Source: Bacteroidota bacterium
Lineage (GTDB): Bacteria > Bacteroidota > Bacteroidia > Bacteroidales > VadinHA17
Direction: 5' to 3'
Assembly: GCA_030706785.1 (NCBI GenBank)
Contig: JAUZNW010000007.1
Coordinates: 1 to 47,471 of the forward strand
Length of the DNA stretch: 47,471 bases
Shown: positions 25,484 through 34,193 of the stretch, piece after piece
Position numbering within the stretch: position 1 is the first letter of the stretch
Layout: each line of letters opens with the position of its first letter
The notes under the pieces: generated by a model
Seen by the model: the letters and a program-made list of their open reading frames with translations, nothing else
The model's database searches: none
Told to the model about the DNA's origin: nothing
Made by a program: the position numbers and the translations under genes

Positions 25484-26965
25484 TTAATAACCGAATTTAT
25501 AGCCAACGGTTACGGCAAACATATTTCTTGAGTTAGTCAGATTGGCTATTGCCGATTCGGATGCGGTATTGTAAAGAACGTATTTCTGCTTATTGCCGAG
25601 ATTCATGAATCCAAAATCAATGTTAATGTTCTGCTCCCTGAAACCGATCCCTGCTGAAAATGCGTTATATGCCATGTTATCATTTATTTCCCCTGTAGAA
25701 AATACCTTGCCGTAATACCCGTATCCGCCCCTCAGGTAAAGCTTGTTCATCCTGATCTCGCCTCCGATACGTATATTGCTTGTTGGTTTCAGTGTGTTCT
25801 TTATCTCAAGGTTCTTTTCGCTGTAGTCGTAATTATCTCCTGTCTCCGAAAACCTTGCAGTACTGTAATCTACAAATTCATAGTCAACATCTATCAGGCC
25901 GATTTTACCGAACTGGTATGCAACCCCCGCCAGTGCTCTGAATGGAGTTGTCAGAGCATACTGGTATCTCGACGGATCATTTTTAAATTCATAATGTGAA
26001 TTATCAGTGAAGTTCGAGCTTATATTGTCATAATAGTACTCATTGATCCTGAAGTATGTCGGTGAATGGAAAGCCAGACCAATCCTGAGATTATCGGTAG
26101 GCTTGATGATGGTACCTATCTTGAGTGCTATGCCGGTTCCTGTGTCTTCAAAATGCTCTGTATAGGTGAAATCAGCGAATTCCGAAGGAAGATTATAATC
26201 AGCAATTTCCCTGTGTTCATAATGTCCGGTGTAGTGTAACCTTGAAATTCCCAGGGCGGCGCCAAAGAAAATCCTGTTTGAGATGTTGCCTCCGACTGTG
26301 AAGGTATGCTCTCCCGTATATCCCGAATTAGTAATTAAACGCCTGATAGTCTGGCCATAATCCGACGTAATATTATCACCATAATTGTTGAATACGGTTC
26401 CGTACTGGGTTGCTCCCGTACCGGTTATTGTATCTAGCACCCAGGCATCATATGCAATTCCTGCGGCACCGGTAAGATCATTGTAAAGGATCCCGTTGCT
26501 CTGGTCAGCCCATGAATCTGCCATGGAGCTGGTATTGCTCTTACCCTCAATCCTTATCGTAGTATTATTGTTGCTGGTCTTATTGAATGAATATCCGACA
26601 TTCAGTGATATCAGGCCTTTTGTACCGCTACCTGAAATCAGGTTGCTTACAATGCCCACCTGCCCGAGGTTGAAATTATAAAGATAGTCCTTGGATATCC
26701 CGTTAAAGTTTGCTGTTGTCCCGATGTGGAACAACTGCGGAGTGATTGATATTTCAGAAGATCTGAAGATCCCGATCCCTCCGGGGTTCTGGCTGAAGGT
26801 TGACATGTCGCCTCCGAGGGCTGTGAATGCCCCTCCCATTGACATGAACCTTGCGGTACCGTTATAAAAGATCTGTGAATATCTTAAAGCATCATCGACA
26901 TTCTGGGCAAAGATCCCTGAGATTGTCAGAAATGCTGCTGCTATTGTTAGTACATACCTTTTCAT
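25484..26965 (-). CDS. FadL/OmpP1/TodX-like outer-membrane transporter
   Basis: 493 residues. A signal peptide (MKRYVLTIAAAFLTISGIFA-Q) is followed by RYSQIFYNGTARFMSMGGAF and TALGGDMSTFSQNPGGIGI. This is the Bacteroidota version of the FadL N-terminal hatch, with its NPGG(I/L) motif. Alternating strands continue to a terminal VTVGYKFGY ending in an aromatic residue. The family forms 14-stranded channels for hydrophobic compounds such as long-chain fatty acids. The actual substrate here is unknown. A strong terminator lies directly downstream. Confidence 0.83.
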   Translation of the reverse strand: MKRYVLTIAAAFLTISGIFAQNVDDALRYSQIFYNGTARFMSMGGAFTALGGDMSTFSQNPGGIGIFRSSEISITPQLFHIGTTANFNGISKDYLYNFNLGQVGIVSNLISGSGTKGLISLNVGYSFNKTSNNNTTIRIEGKSNTSSMADSWADQSNGILYNDLTGAAGIAYDAWVLDTITGTGATQYGTVFNNYGDNITSDYGQTIRRLITNSGYTGEHTFTVGGNISNRIFFGAALGISRLHYTGHYEHREIADYNLPSEFADFTYTEHFEDTGTGIALKIGTIIKPTDNLRIGLAFHSPTYFRINEYYYDNISSNFTDNSHYEFKNDPSRYQYALTTPFRALAGVAYQFGKIGLIDVDYEFVDYSTARFSETGDNYDYSEKNLEIKNTLKPTSNIRIGGEIRMNKLYLRGGYGYYGKVFSTGEINDNMAYNAFSAGIGFREQNINIDFGFMNLGNKQKYVLYNTASESAIANLTNSRNMFAVTVGYKFGY

Positions 26966-27045
26966 GGTTTTTATAATTTAAGAGTATAGCTGCACTCTGA
27001 TTTAGAATGAAACGAAATAATTGAAATTAATATTATGTTTTTTAC

Positions 27046-28350
27046 CTATCTCCTTCTCCCGCCGCCTGATGATGAACTGGATGAGGAACCTCCGGAGGAT
27101 GAAGAGCCGCCTGAATACGAGCCACCACTGCTCCTGCCTACTGAGCTTGAAGATCCACTGCTATAGGATGACCTGCCGGAACTGTATGAACCTGAAGAAT
27201 AGGAGCTTTCAGATCTTCTTGAAGGAGCGGAATAGGTCCTTGGAGCACTATAAGATGAACTCGGCCTGGAAGGTGTATATGAAGATCCGCTTCTTCCGTT
27301 GCCTATATTATTTTCATAACTCCTCGGATACGAATTGCTTCTCATGGTACCGCTGCCGGACCTGCTGTTATTATACTGGTTCGTATTGGAATTGACCCTG
27401 GTATTGTTATATGAAGGTCTCGTGCTCAACCTGGGATTGCTATAACTGGGAGTGTACCTCCTGTTAACGGAATTGTATTCAGGTTTTACGGATTCAACCC
27501 TTCTCGACTGTGTTCCTGAAATGCTTTCATTGCCTGATCTTACAGGATTCTGCATCAGTTTTTTCTCGGCCTGCTGTGTGGTTTGTGTGGTTGTTCTTCT
27601 TGACCCTGCAGTAGCTGACTGGGCTCCGGAAGTTGTTCTTCCAGTATAGGTAGAACCTGAGATATCCCCTCTCCTGGAAACTGAAGTAGGCGATGAAGAT
27701 CCGCCAGCCCATCTTGTCGATAAAGTGCTCGGTCTTTCCCTTCTGCCATACTTCACAGTGCTGTTCTCATATCCGTAAGAGGGATAATAACCATAATAGT
27801 ATGGGGAATAGAATGAACCATAGTACCAAGGATTGTAGAAGCTGCTGAAAAGTCCTCCGTAAAGGTAGTTGCCGAAATATCCGCCGTAGCCGAAATACGG
27901 GTTGTATAAGAATGAATCGTAATAGAACGGATCATAATAATAAGGACTCCCGAAAAAACTATACCCGTATGAAGGATACCAGTTGTAGTAAAAGGGGTCT
28001 CTCCAGTAAGGATCAAAATAATTACCGTAGAATCTTCTCAGCCTTCCTGCGTACGAATAATTATCATAATAATCGTATGGAGTATTATAAAGACTTGCTT
28101 CGTCATAATCGACTGCATTATTATATTCATTTGATACAAGTGTGTCCTGTGCATAGATATTATCGTAGTAAGATTCGGACTTAAGATTGCCTTCAGCAAC
28201 TGCCGGGCCCACATCAGATCTTACCTTTGTAACAGGTTTGTCTGAATCTCCATAGTAAAGATCGTCATATTCACTTCCTACGTATAGTCTTGAAGAACAG
28301 GACGTCAGCGTAAGAATTGCAAGTCCGAATATGTAATATAATGCTTTCAT
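27046..28350 (-). CDS. Tyr/Ser/Arg-rich low-complexity lipoprotein
   Basis: 434 residues. The signal peptide ends in a lipobox (LAILTLTSC, C18), so it is a lipoprotein. Residues ~60-195 are dominated by Tyr, Phe, Gly, Asn and Asp, e.g. PYYYDPFYYDSFLYNPYFG and YGSFYSPYYYGYYPSYGYE. From ~205 to the end the composition switches to Ser/Arg/Thr/Gly (RRERPSTLSTRW, then SRRSESSYSSGSYSSGRSS), finishing in polyserine and GGRRR. No catalytic domain is visible. It is the downstream member of a tandem pair with the next gene, which has the same two-part design. A surface-exposed sticky or structural role is inferred from composition only. Confidence 0.75.
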   Translation of the reverse strand: MKALYYIFGLAILTLTSCSSRLYVGSEYDDLYYGDSDKPVTKVRSDVGPAVAEGNLKSESYYDNIYAQDTLVSNEYNNAVDYDEASLYNTPYDYYDNYSYAGRLRRFYGNYFDPYWRDPFYYNWYPSYGYSFFGSPYYYDPFYYDSFLYNPYFGYGGYFGNYLYGGLFSSFYNPWYYGSFYSPYYYGYYPSYGYENSTVKYGRRERPSTLSTRWAGGSSSPTSVSRRGDISGSTYTGRTTSGAQSATAGSRRTTTQTTQQAEKKLMQNPVRSGNESISGTQSRRVESVKPEYNSVNRRYTPSYSNPRLSTRPSYNNTRVNSNTNQYNNSRSGSGTMRSNSYPRSYENNIGNGRSGSSYTPSRPSSSYSAPRTYSAPSRRSESSYSSGSYSSGRSSYSSGSSSSVGRSSGGSYSGGSSSSGGSSSSSSSGGGRRR

Positions 28351-28396
28351 TTTATTGGTTTCTGTTTATTTATATACTTACTCTCAAATATTGTAC

Positions 28397-28426
28397 CAAA
28401 GATTTATGCGGTCTTCAGGCTTTCAA
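28397..28426 (-). promoter_or_regulatory. Candidate promoter for the Tyr-rich lipoprotein gene (TTG-19-AATCTTTG)
   Basis: On the minus strand a TTG (plus coordinates 28424-28426) is followed after exactly 19 bases by AATCTTTG (28397-28404), seven of eight positions compatible with TAnnTTTG and at the canonical Bacteroidota spacing. It would start transcription near 28390, about 40 bases before the ATG at 28350. It separates this gene from its upstream paralogue. Confidence 0.42.
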
Positions 28427-28495
28427 CAAATTTACACTTTTTTGTCAAAGAAACAACTATAATTCCAAAAATGCCTCACTGTCAGGTTAAATCCG

Positions 28496-29896
28496 CTACC
28501 TTCTTCCGCCATGGGATGATCCTGATGAATGTGAGGAAGAAGACGATCTTGATGCAGACTGGTGCGAACCGTGACCCGCGGACATGCTGCTTCCCCTCTG
28601 AGAGCCTGAATAGCTACGAGAGGATGCGCTGAATGATCTGTTTTGAGAATGGCTCATCACTGATACTGACGACCTTCTTCCGGCAGATGGCTGGCTGACG
28701 GCGCTGTATGAAGGTCTTGAAGGAGCGGAAAAGCTCCTGTTCTGGCTTCTGTTTACAGGCTGGTTTGCAATCCGTGTTGAAGACTGGAGTGTGTTTCTCC
28801 TATTGACCTGCTGATTGAGTGTTCCTGTTGAAGCATGCTGGCTATAGTTCCGTGCCGTCGGCTGGATCGTATTTCTTCCTGATGCAGGCTGGTTTGTATT
28901 TCTGGTAATCATAGCACTGCGTAAAACAGGTTGTTCCGCACTTCTTCGAGTAACCGGCTGGCTATTGTTTCTCACAGTTGCAGGCCGGATGGTGCTGCGT
29001 GTCGACTGCTGACCGGAGCTCCTGCGGGTGACCGGCATGCCGGTATTCCTGGTTGTTAAGTTTTGAGTAGCGCTCCTACGGTTAACTGACTGGCCTGGCA
29101 AAGCAGACCTTCCTCCCTGATTGTCATTATGTATTACGCTTGTTGACGGCCTTTCTGAAGCACCTCTGCGGCTTGTTGAATACCCGGTTCCCTGCCTGTT
29201 AACTGCACCCGACGAATTTCTGCGGGATTCGTAGATTCCATTGGTCAATGTCGAAGGCCTGGATGGATGGTTATTGTTGTAATAACCGTTATTTGAATAC
29301 CTGTAAGGTCTGTAATCATTCCAGGAGTAGAACCTGTTCCTGTAGCTATTCCATCCCCACCAGTGGTTGCTGTAACCCCAGCCACTCCAGTATCCGAAGT
29401 TGTAAGCTGGTGGTGTGCACCAGTAAGCATACCTGTAATACGGGTAGTATCCCCAATACCATGAATTATAGTAGTATGGATCATATCCCCAGTAATTATA
29501 GCTGTAGTAATACGGATCGTACCAATCCCAGTTGTAATAATAAGGATATCCGTAATATACAGGATATCCGAAGTTGTAGCCGATCGAAAAACCCAGACCA
29601 CCTCTGTATATGCTTAAACCCCACGTAAAAGGAGTATAAGTGTACCAGTATACATCAGTGTAGAATGGTGAATAGTAGTCAAATACTGCATATGACCTGT
29701 GAAACCTGTTTATCCTGGAAGCGTAGTAGAAATCATAATCATCATAGTAATTGTTCACAACGATCCCGGGATTACTATTGCTGTAATTGTTTCTGTAATC
29801 ATTGTCAAGATAGACATCATCATAGTCCTGGGCCTTGACTGACATGCTGGCGAGCATTATCGCTGACAATATTCCGATACAGTATTTTGCTTTCAT
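28496..29896 (-). CDS. Tyr/Trp-rich exported protein with basic Ser/Thr/Gln-rich tail
   Basis: 466 residues. The signal peptide is MKAKYCIGILSAIMLASMSV-KAQ with no lipobox. Residues ~25-215 are extremely rich in Tyr, Trp, Asn and Gly, e.g. YYGYPYYYNWDWYDPYYYS and YWGYYPYYRYAYW. Residues ~225-466 are basic and built from degenerate repeats such as NSQPVTRRSAEQPV, TNQPASGRNTIQP and ANQPVNRSQNRSF, ending in a Ser/His/Gly run and GGRR. It shares the two-part design and the HPSRPSTL/RPSTL junction with the downstream lipoprotein gene. No known domain was recognised, and the function is unknown. Confidence 0.75.
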   Translation of the reverse strand: MKAKYCIGILSAIMLASMSVKAQDYDDVYLDNDYRNNYSNSNPGIVVNNYYDDYDFYYASRINRFHRSYAVFDYYSPFYTDVYWYTYTPFTWGLSIYRGGLGFSIGYNFGYPVYYGYPYYYNWDWYDPYYYSYNYWGYDPYYYNSWYWGYYPYYRYAYWCTPPAYNFGYWSGWGYSNHWWGWNSYRNRFYSWNDYRPYRYSNNGYYNNNHPSRPSTLTNGIYESRRNSSGAVNRQGTGYSTSRRGASERPSTSVIHNDNQGGRSALPGQSVNRRSATQNLTTRNTGMPVTRRSSGQQSTRSTIRPATVRNNSQPVTRRSAEQPVLRSAMITRNTNQPASGRNTIQPTARNYSQHASTGTLNQQVNRRNTLQSSTRIANQPVNRSQNRSFSAPSRPSYSAVSQPSAGRRSSVSVMSHSQNRSFSASSRSYSGSQRGSSMSAGHGSHQSASRSSSSSHSSGSSHGGRR

Positions 29897-29920
29897 GACG
29901 AATCTATGTTGTTTTTAAAT

Positions 29921-29953
29921 ATCCAGGATTTGTCTATTTTTACGGTCCTGGAT
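29921..29953. promoter_or_regulatory. Inverted repeat around a -7-like box upstream of proS
   Basis: ATCCAGGA (29921-29928) and TCCTGGAT (29946-29953) are perfect 8-base inverted arms separated by 17 bases. The spacer holds TATTTTTA (29935-29942), a near match to TAnnTTTG facing proS, whose ATG is at 29989. The geometry fits an operator for a dimeric regulator or a leader hairpin. No regulator is known to me. Confidence 0.35.
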
Positions 29954-29988
29954 TTTCAATTCATTTAAAACAAATACCATACCAAACG

Positions 29989-31464
29989 ATGGCGAAGTTT
30001 TTAACAAACAGGGACGAGAATTATGCACAATGGTATAACGATCTGGTAATCAAAGCAGAGCTTGGTGAAAACTCAGCCGTACGGGGATGCATGGTTATAA
30101 AACCATATGGTTACGCAATCTGGGAGAACATTCAGAGGGAGCTTGATAAGATGTTCAAGGCTACAGGGCATGTCAATGCCTATTTCCCGCTGTTCATTCC
30201 AAAATCTTTCTTTTCACGCGAGGCATCTCATGTTGAAGGCTTTGCAAAGGAATGTGCAGTCGTAACCCATTACAGGCTAAAAAATGACGAGAATGGTAAA
30301 GGGATCGTAGTCGATCCTTCAGCAAAACTTGAAGAGGAGCTTATCATTAGGCCTACGTCAGAAACTATAATCTGGAATTCCTACAAGAACTGGATTCAAT
30401 CATACCGCGATCTTCCTATCCTTATTAACCAGTGGGCAAATGTTGTGCGCTGGGAGATGAGGACCAGGCTTTTTCTGAGGACCACCGAATTCCTGTGGCA
30501 GGAAGGGCACACCGCCCACGCCACCCGCGAAGAAGCAGTTGAAGAGACCGAAAGGATGATAAATGTTTATGCAGATTTTGCCGAGAACTTCATGGCTATG
30601 CCGGTTATCAAGGGATATAAAAGCGAAAATGAGCGGTTTGCAGGCGCTTTGGATACCTATACAATTGAAGCTTTGATGCAGGACGGGAAAGCTCTTCAGG
30701 CAGGAACAAGCCATTTTCTGGGGCAGAACTTTGCCAAAGCATTTGATGTTCAGTTCACTGACCGTGCCGGTAAGCTCGATTATGTGTGGGCAACGTCATG
30801 GGGATTGTCCACAAGGATGATAGGCGCACTTATAATGGCGCATGCAGATAATCACGGACTGGTACTGCCTCCCCGCCTTGCTCCCCTCCAGGTTGTGATT
30901 ATACCGATCTATAAGAATACCGATCAGCTTGGGAAAATAACCGAAAAAGTCAAAAATATCAAGACTGATCTTGAAAAGCTCGGACTGTCAGTTAAATACG
31001 ATGACAGGGAGAACAACACGCCGGGCTGGAAATTTGCAGATTATGAGTTGAAGGGTGTTCCGGTGAGAATAGCAATCGGTCCGCGCGATCTGGAGAACAA
31101 TACAGCAGAAATAGCAAGAAGAGATACTCTGCGTAAGGAGACCATCCCGCTGAAGGACATTGCCACCCATATTCCCCCGCTGCTTGACAGCATACAGGAA
31201 GGCATTTATATGAAGGCATTGCAATTCAGGACGGAAAATACATTCCATGTCGATAAGTGGGATGAGTTCCTGGAGATTATTGATAACCCGGGCGGCTTCA
31301 TTATGGCACACTGGGACGGAACATCCGAAACCGAAGGAAAGATCAAGGAGGAGACCAAGGCCACAATAAGGTGTATTCCCTTTGAGGGGACGGAGGAAGA
31401 TGGAAGATGCGTTTACTCAGGCAGACCTTCAAAACGCCGCGTGCTGTTCGCCAGATCATATTAA
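29989..31464 (+). CDS. proS: Proline--tRNA ligase, archaeal/eukaryotic type
   Basis: 491 residues. Class II synthetase charging tRNA-Pro. The compact form lacks the ~180-residue editing insertion of the usual bacterial ProRS and has the C-terminal extension ending in an invariant tyrosine (VLFARSY), as in archaeal, eukaryotic and Bacteroidota enzymes. Class II motifs are visible: [19 protein letters not shown] with motif 2 in [20 protein letters not shown], and motif 3 near [14 protein letters not shown]. The anticodon-binding domain starts around [11 protein letters not shown]. It is transcribed alone or with the following hypothetical gene, 64 bases downstream. Confidence 0.97.
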   Translation: MAKFLTNRDENYAQWYNDLVIKAELGENSAVRGCMVIKPYGYAIWENIQRELDKMFKATGHVNAYFPLFIPKSFFSREASHVEGFAKECAVVTHYRLKNDENGKGIVVDPSAKLEEELIIRPTSETIIWNSYKNWIQSYRDLPILINQWANVVRWEMRTRLFLRTTEFLWQEGHTAHATREEAVEETERMINVYADFAENFMAMPVIKGYKSENERFAGALDTYTIEALMQDGKALQAGTSHFLGQNFAKAFDVQFTDRAGKLDYVWATSWGLSTRMIGALIMAHADNHGLVLPPRLAPLQVVIIPIYKNTDQLGKITEKVKNIKTDLEKLGLSVKYDDRENNTPGWKFADYELKGVPVRIAIGPRDLENNTAEIARRDTLRKETIPLKDIATHIPPLLDSIQEGIYMKALQFRTENTFHVDKWDEFLEIIDNPGGFIMAHWDGTSETEGKIKEETKATIRCIPFEGTEEDGRCVYSGRPSKRRVLFARSY

Positions 31465-31528
31465 AGGGGACACAGTTGTGAATATAATTCTTAAATTAGC
31501 GATATATTATTATTAAACCTGAACGGTC

Positions 31529-32239
31529 ATGTCGGAACTGGATGACAAGAAGCTGGCAATCATCGGAACTCTGAAGGAGAAATCACTTCTTAAGCAGAAA
31601 ATTTATGATAATACTCTGGAATGGTTCTGTGTGGTCAAGGACATACTCAAAAGTCTTTCCAGGGATATAAATACCAGTCTTGGCAACCTCGATCCCAGGA
31701 TCAAGATGGAATACACCGACAGAAGTAATTTTGATGCCCAGCTCAAGGTGGCGGGTGATATGCTTCTCTTCAGTATGCATTCGAATATCTTCCAGTTCGA
31801 CAGGGAGCATCCTGCATGGAAAACCCCATATATTCAGAAAAACAAGTTCAATGCATATTCAGGGATCATTAATATTTACAACTTCCTGTTTGATTCATTC
31901 AAGTACTCAAGGCTTGATGACCTCGGATACCTTATAGCAAGGATTTTTATCAACCATGAAAATCAATACCTTGTTGAAGGCAAAAGGCAAATGGGAATGC
32001 TGTTCTCAAATTATGGAAATGAAGCTTTAAGTAGGACCTCACTGCAGGTAATAATCTCGACAGCTATCCAGTATTCCCTTGAATTTGATCTTCTTGTTCC
32101 TCCTTATGATACGGTCAAAATCGCAACTGTAGGTCAGGCAGAGGCAAAAATCCAACACTCAAGGGTAATTACAGGTAAGCGTCTGGGATTCCAGTTCAAC
32201 TCCGATGATGTGTTGATTAGTCGTCCTGATGAATTATAG
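31529..32239 (+). CDS. Conserved hypothetical protein upstream of Omp85-like gene
   Basis: 236 residues, not recognised. It has no signal peptide or membrane segment. An N-terminal helical part (DDKKLAIIGTLKEKSLLKQK) precedes a mixed alpha/beta region (EYTDRSNFDAQLKVAGDMLL, FLFDSFKYSRLDDLGYLIAR, IFINHENQYLVEGKRQMG). No obvious catalytic motif was found. Its stop overlaps the next gene by 11 bases, so it is translationally coupled to an Omp85-like outer-membrane protein. That suggests a linked function, but a cytoplasmic protein coupled to a barrel is unusual. Start ATG 31529. Confidence 0.8.
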   Translation: MSELDDKKLAIIGTLKEKSLLKQKIYDNTLEWFCVVKDILKSLSRDINTSLGNLDPRIKMEYTDRSNFDAQLKVAGDMLLFSMHSNIFQFDREHPAWKTPYIQKNKFNAYSGIINIYNFLFDSFKYSRLDDLGYLIARIFINHENQYLVEGKRQMGMLFSNYGNEALSRTSLQVIISTAIQYSLEFDLLVPPYDTVKIATVGQAEAKIQHSRVITGKRLGFQFNSDDVLISRPDEL

Positions 32240-34178
32240 GCTTGATACTGACAATAAACACCTGGTAACCAGAAAACTAATTTTATTTCCGGGATTATTT
32301 ATTTTATTAAGTTCTTCCTATGCCCAGAATAGTGCAGTGAGCGATTCACTTCGCAAAGTGCGCTATAAAATATCTGCCGTAACAATTGAAAATCTGACAT
32401 CAGTTCTGACCGGTCACAAATCGTTTAGTTCCTCCTTGCTTATCCCACCCTCTGATCGTGAGAATGAAAGGATACTGAATTTCTACGATTCCCTGAAAGT
32501 CAGAGCTTCCAAAACGCTGGTTACAAGGAAGCTTTATGATTTTATGGTAACTCCAAATCATGAGTCATCCATGAAATCAATTACCGGTTCAAGTGAAACG
32601 ACCTATATGCCCTATACTGGGAAAATAATAAGGAAGATTGAAATCCGAAGGCTTAACGTATTCGGTTCAAGTATACAGAATCCTGACTCACAGAATCCAA
32701 ATAAGATTGAAAACCTGCTTAACAAGACCCATGTCAATACCAACGAGAGCATTGTCCGGAAAAACTTGCTGTTCAGCGAGGGTGACACTGTTTCTCCTCT
32801 GACTCTGAGCGATAATGAAAGGTTATTAAGACAATTGCCGTTCATCGATGATGCAAGGATCATTCTTGTTCCTGTATCCGATTACCTGACTGACGTGGTG
32901 GTCCTCACCAAGGATGTATATTCACTCGGAGGAAAAGTTAGCTTCAGTGATCTTGATAAGTGGGATCTGTCGGTTTTCGAGAAAAATATCTTCGGCATGG
33001 GACATGAATTTGGGATCGAGTTGCCGTACGATACAAAATTCAGTTCCTCTCCCGGTATAGGGATCAGTTACAGGGTCAATAATATCCTGAAATCATTTAT
33101 TAACCTTGATGCATACTTTTATGACGGCTCCGGGAAGAAAACCTACGGTTTTGATATCACACGGAGACTCATAAGTACAACCTCAAAATATGCGGGAGGG
33201 ATATCTGTAAGAGAGATGTTTACATCTGATGACCTGGATTCGTTGGTGATTCCGGCTTTGGTTAAATATAATTTGCAGGATTACTGGCTCTTAAGGTCAT
33301 TTTTGATAAACCAGGGATCAGCAGCAAGGTTTATTATCGGAGCCAGATATACAAACAATAACGTCTTCGACCATCCATTTATACTTCCTGATTCGTACCA
33401 CTATCTGCAACAGTATAAGATCTTCCTGGGCTCTCTTTCATTCTCAACGAGGAAGTACTATAAAGCCAACCTGATATACGGCTACGGCCGCACCGAGGAT
33501 ATCCCGCGTGGAGGACTGCTGAATCTAACTCTTGGGAAGGAAATCAATGAATTCAAAAAGAGGACATATTTCGGGAGCAGTATTTCAGCAGGGGAATCAG
33601 TTAAAAGCCTGGGATATCTGTATGGTTCGGCAGGCATCTCCGCTTTTTTTAACCAGGGCAGGACTGAGCAGGGGATGCTTCTAATGAGGGCTAAATACAT
33701 TTCCAACCTCTCTTATCTTGGAAGATACAGGATCAGGAACTTTGTAACTGCCGATTATACAAGAGGATTTGAAAGGTACACCGATGAACATCTTGTATTC
33801 AACCTGGAAAACGGCTTTTCGGGATTCGGAAACGATTCTGTTGGAGGTGCCCAGAGGTTATCGGTCAGCCTTGAATCTGTGCTGTTCAGTCCTGTTAATT
33901 TCTATGGCTTCAGGTTTGCAGTGTTCGGTTTTGCAGATATGGGATTTTTGTTCGGCGCCAGCCAGTATATAGGCAACGGTGATCTTCTTTCCGCAGTAGG
34001 ACTGGGGATAAGGATAAGGAATGATAACCTTGTCCTGAATACACTGCAGATAAGGATTGGTTTCTATCCGAACCTCCCTCGATATTCAACTTCAAATCAC
34101 TTCATTATATCAGGAGAACAGTTGCTGAAGCCTCCGGATTTTGAACCTGTACCACCTGCAGTTTTACCTTTTAAATAA
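32229..34178 (+). CDS. Omp85/BamA-like outer-membrane protein with POTRA-like domain
   Basis: 649 residues. A 16-residue charged leader and hydrophobic core ending SSSYAQ form the signal peptide. Residues ~131-231 read as a POTRA-like module: GKIIRKIEIRRLNVFG, then NESIVRKNLLFSEGDTVSPL, then LRQLPFIDDARIILVPV. This is the pattern of POTRA domains next to BamA/TamA barrels. From ~235 on there are beta strands (GGKVSFSDLDKWDLSVFEKN, then GHEFGIELPY). The barrel signature is partial, so assembly or lipid-transport function is inferred by family. It is coupled to the preceding unknown gene by overlap and followed 15 bases later by tilS. Confidence 0.72.
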   Translation: MNYRLDTDNKHLVTRKLILFPGLFILLSSSYAQNSAVSDSLRKVRYKISAVTIENLTSVLTGHKSFSSSLLIPPSDRENERILNFYDSLKVRASKTLVTRKLYDFMVTPNHESSMKSITGSSETTYMPYTGKIIRKIEIRRLNVFGSSIQNPDSQNPNKIENLLNKTHVNTNESIVRKNLLFSEGDTVSPLTLSDNERLLRQLPFIDDARIILVPVSDYLTDVVVLTKDVYSLGGKVSFSDLDKWDLSVFEKNIFGMGHEFGIELPYDTKFSSSPGIGISYRVNNILKSFINLDAYFYDGSGKKTYGFDITRRLISTTSKYAGGISVREMFTSDDLDSLVIPALVKYNLQDYWLLRSFLINQGSAARFIIGARYTNNNVFDHPFILPDSYHYLQQYKIFLGSLSFSTRKYYKANLIYGYGRTEDIPRGGLLNLTLGKEINEFKKRTYFGSSISAGESVKSLGYLYGSAGISAFFNQGRTEQGMLLMRAKYISNLSYLGRYRIRNFVTADYTRGFERYTDEHLVFNLENGFSGFGNDSVGGAQRLSVSLESVLFSPVNFYGFRFAVFGFADMGFLFGASQYIGNGDLLSAVGLGIRIRNDNLVLNTLQIRIGFYPNLPRYSTSNHFIISGEQLLKPPDFEPVPPAVLPFK

Positions 34179-34193
34179 CCTAAAGAAACGATA

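Noticed and set aside
28351-28495. The gap between the two Tyr-rich genes examined for a small RNA
   Set aside because: Only a promoter-like pair for the downstream gene is visible. There is no stable hairpin or terminator.
29245-29628. Long overlapping reading frames on both strands opposite or within the Tyr-rich protein gene
   Set aside because: The repetitive TAC/TAT-rich composition removes stops in other frames and produces Ile/Thr- or Ser/Cys-rich translations. The signal peptide and two-part design fit only the annotated frame.
27046-29896. Repeat-rich interval considered as a CRISPR array or tandem DNA repeat
   Set aside because: The repeats are short, uneven and in frame with protein composition. 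There are no uniform repeats with unique spacers and no cas genes.
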